Shown here in pieces: positions 5,243-5,458 of a stretch of DNA of 5,458 nucleotides. The notes below the pieces were generated by a model that saw only the letters and a list, made by a program, of their open reading frames with translations, had not been told where the DNA came from and made no database searches. The stretch is taken from positions 1 through 5,458 of the forward strand of contig PUOB01000351.1 of the NCBI GenBank assembly GCA_003551985.1, given 5' to 3'. How positions within the stretch are numbered: the stretch's first letter is position 1; each line of letters begins with the position of its first letter. Both the position numbers and the translations under genes were made by a program. The stretch comes from Desulfobacteraceae bacterium (lineage in GTDB: Bacteria > Desulfobacterota > Desulfobacteria > Desulfobacterales > Desulfosalsimonadaceae).

Positions 5243-5401
5243 CGCCCCTACGGCGGCACCGTCCCCCCGGCTGAATAAAATGGAACCTTTATCCAAGTTG
5301 ACGCTTCGAAAATACGACCGCAACCAAAACTTTATATGTCGCATTTCGGCGCCAAAAAGGCAAGCGGGATGTCGGGTCCTGTCACGTGCCAGCCGCCGGG
5401 C

Positions 5402-5458
5402 TTATCCGTCCGCCGCCCCCTTTTTAAGCACCCGCCTGAAAAACGGGGCATGATTGGA
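5402..5458 (-). CDS. Possible C-terminal end of a further gene, cut by the right edge
   Basis: On the minus strand the frame from base 5458 reads 18 sense codons (ending FFRRVLKKGAADG) and a TAA at 5402-5404, with G or C at most third positions. The gene would lie upstream of the cyclophilin gene, about 300 bases away and so probably in a separate unit. The fragment is too short to identify. A competing minus frame stays open to about 5335 and a plus frame from ATG 5336 is open to the edge, so this is only a candidate. Confidence 0.25.
   Translation of the reverse strand, partial: SNHAPFFRRVLKKGAADG

Larger units (their letters stand above)
5109..5458. other. Gene-poor right end, upstream region of the cyclophilin gene
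   Basis: About 350 bases without a firmly supported gene. It holds a strong hairpin (5213-5235), a tract at about 5118-5160 that from memory resembles an intergenic repeat of sulfate-reducer genomes, and a possible gene end at the right edge (5402-5458). No convincing promoter for the cyclophilin gene and no TPP riboswitch motif was found. Codon-like GC bias is weak in all frames between 5110 and 5330. Confidence 0.6.

Noticed and set aside
5298..5336. Plus-strand promoter from TTGACG (5298-5303) and the TTTATAT near 5331
   Set aside because: The spacer is about 27 bases, far beyond the 16-18 needed.
5336..5458. Plus-strand frame from ATG 5336 open to the right edge
   Set aside because: There is no SD site or promoter at proper spacing and no recognisable sequence in its 41 codons. 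The opposing minus frame is at least as plausible.

Overview
The window is an ordinary bacterial chromosomal segment, moderately GC-rich, with six well-supported protein genes, one very short peptide gene, and a gene-poor right end. Codon use, strong Shine-Dalgarno (SD) sites and the gene mix suit an anaerobic Gram-negative bacterium. A Desulfobacterota (sulfate-reducer-like) host is my best guess, from the style of the sequence rather than from a diagnostic marker.

Left third (1-1871), all on the minus strand, so it reads right to left: a 68-residue unknown protein (1665-1871); then a good sigma70-type promoter (about 1592-1623); a 20-codon gene for a Lys/Cys-rich peptide ending CKCKRSC (1446-1508); an intrinsic terminator (1385-1428); a 120-residue nine-cysteine protein (1007-1369); and a radical SAM enzyme with an N-terminal PqqD/RRE-like domain and the start of a SPASM domain (993 down to base 1, cut by the window edge). 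This is the layout of a radical-SAM RiPP (ribosomally made, post-translationally modified peptide) cluster: a tiny abundant precursor, a leaky terminator, then the tailoring proteins. The RRE-like domain would hold the peptide and the radical SAM/SPASM core would modify it. The Cys-rich protein could be an iron-sulfur or metal-binding partner. This is the most interesting part of the window. The precursor is so short that a standard gene caller would probably miss it.

Middle (1872-3768): a roughly 215-base divergent intergenic region with palindromes and direct repeats, then ettA on the plus strand, encoding an ABC-F translation factor with both ATPase cassettes intact.

Right (3779-5093), minus strand and convergent with ettA after a 10-base gap: a cytosolic cyclophilin-type peptidyl-prolyl isomerase followed 13 bases later by thiM (hydroxyethylthiazole kinase, thiamine salvage), probably one operon. 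No TPP riboswitch and no thiD or thiE partner is visible.

Right end (5094-5458): no firm gene. It holds a strong GC hairpin followed by a T-run in the plus direction, possible remnants of a dispersed intergenic repeat, and perhaps the last 18 codons of a further minus-strand gene.
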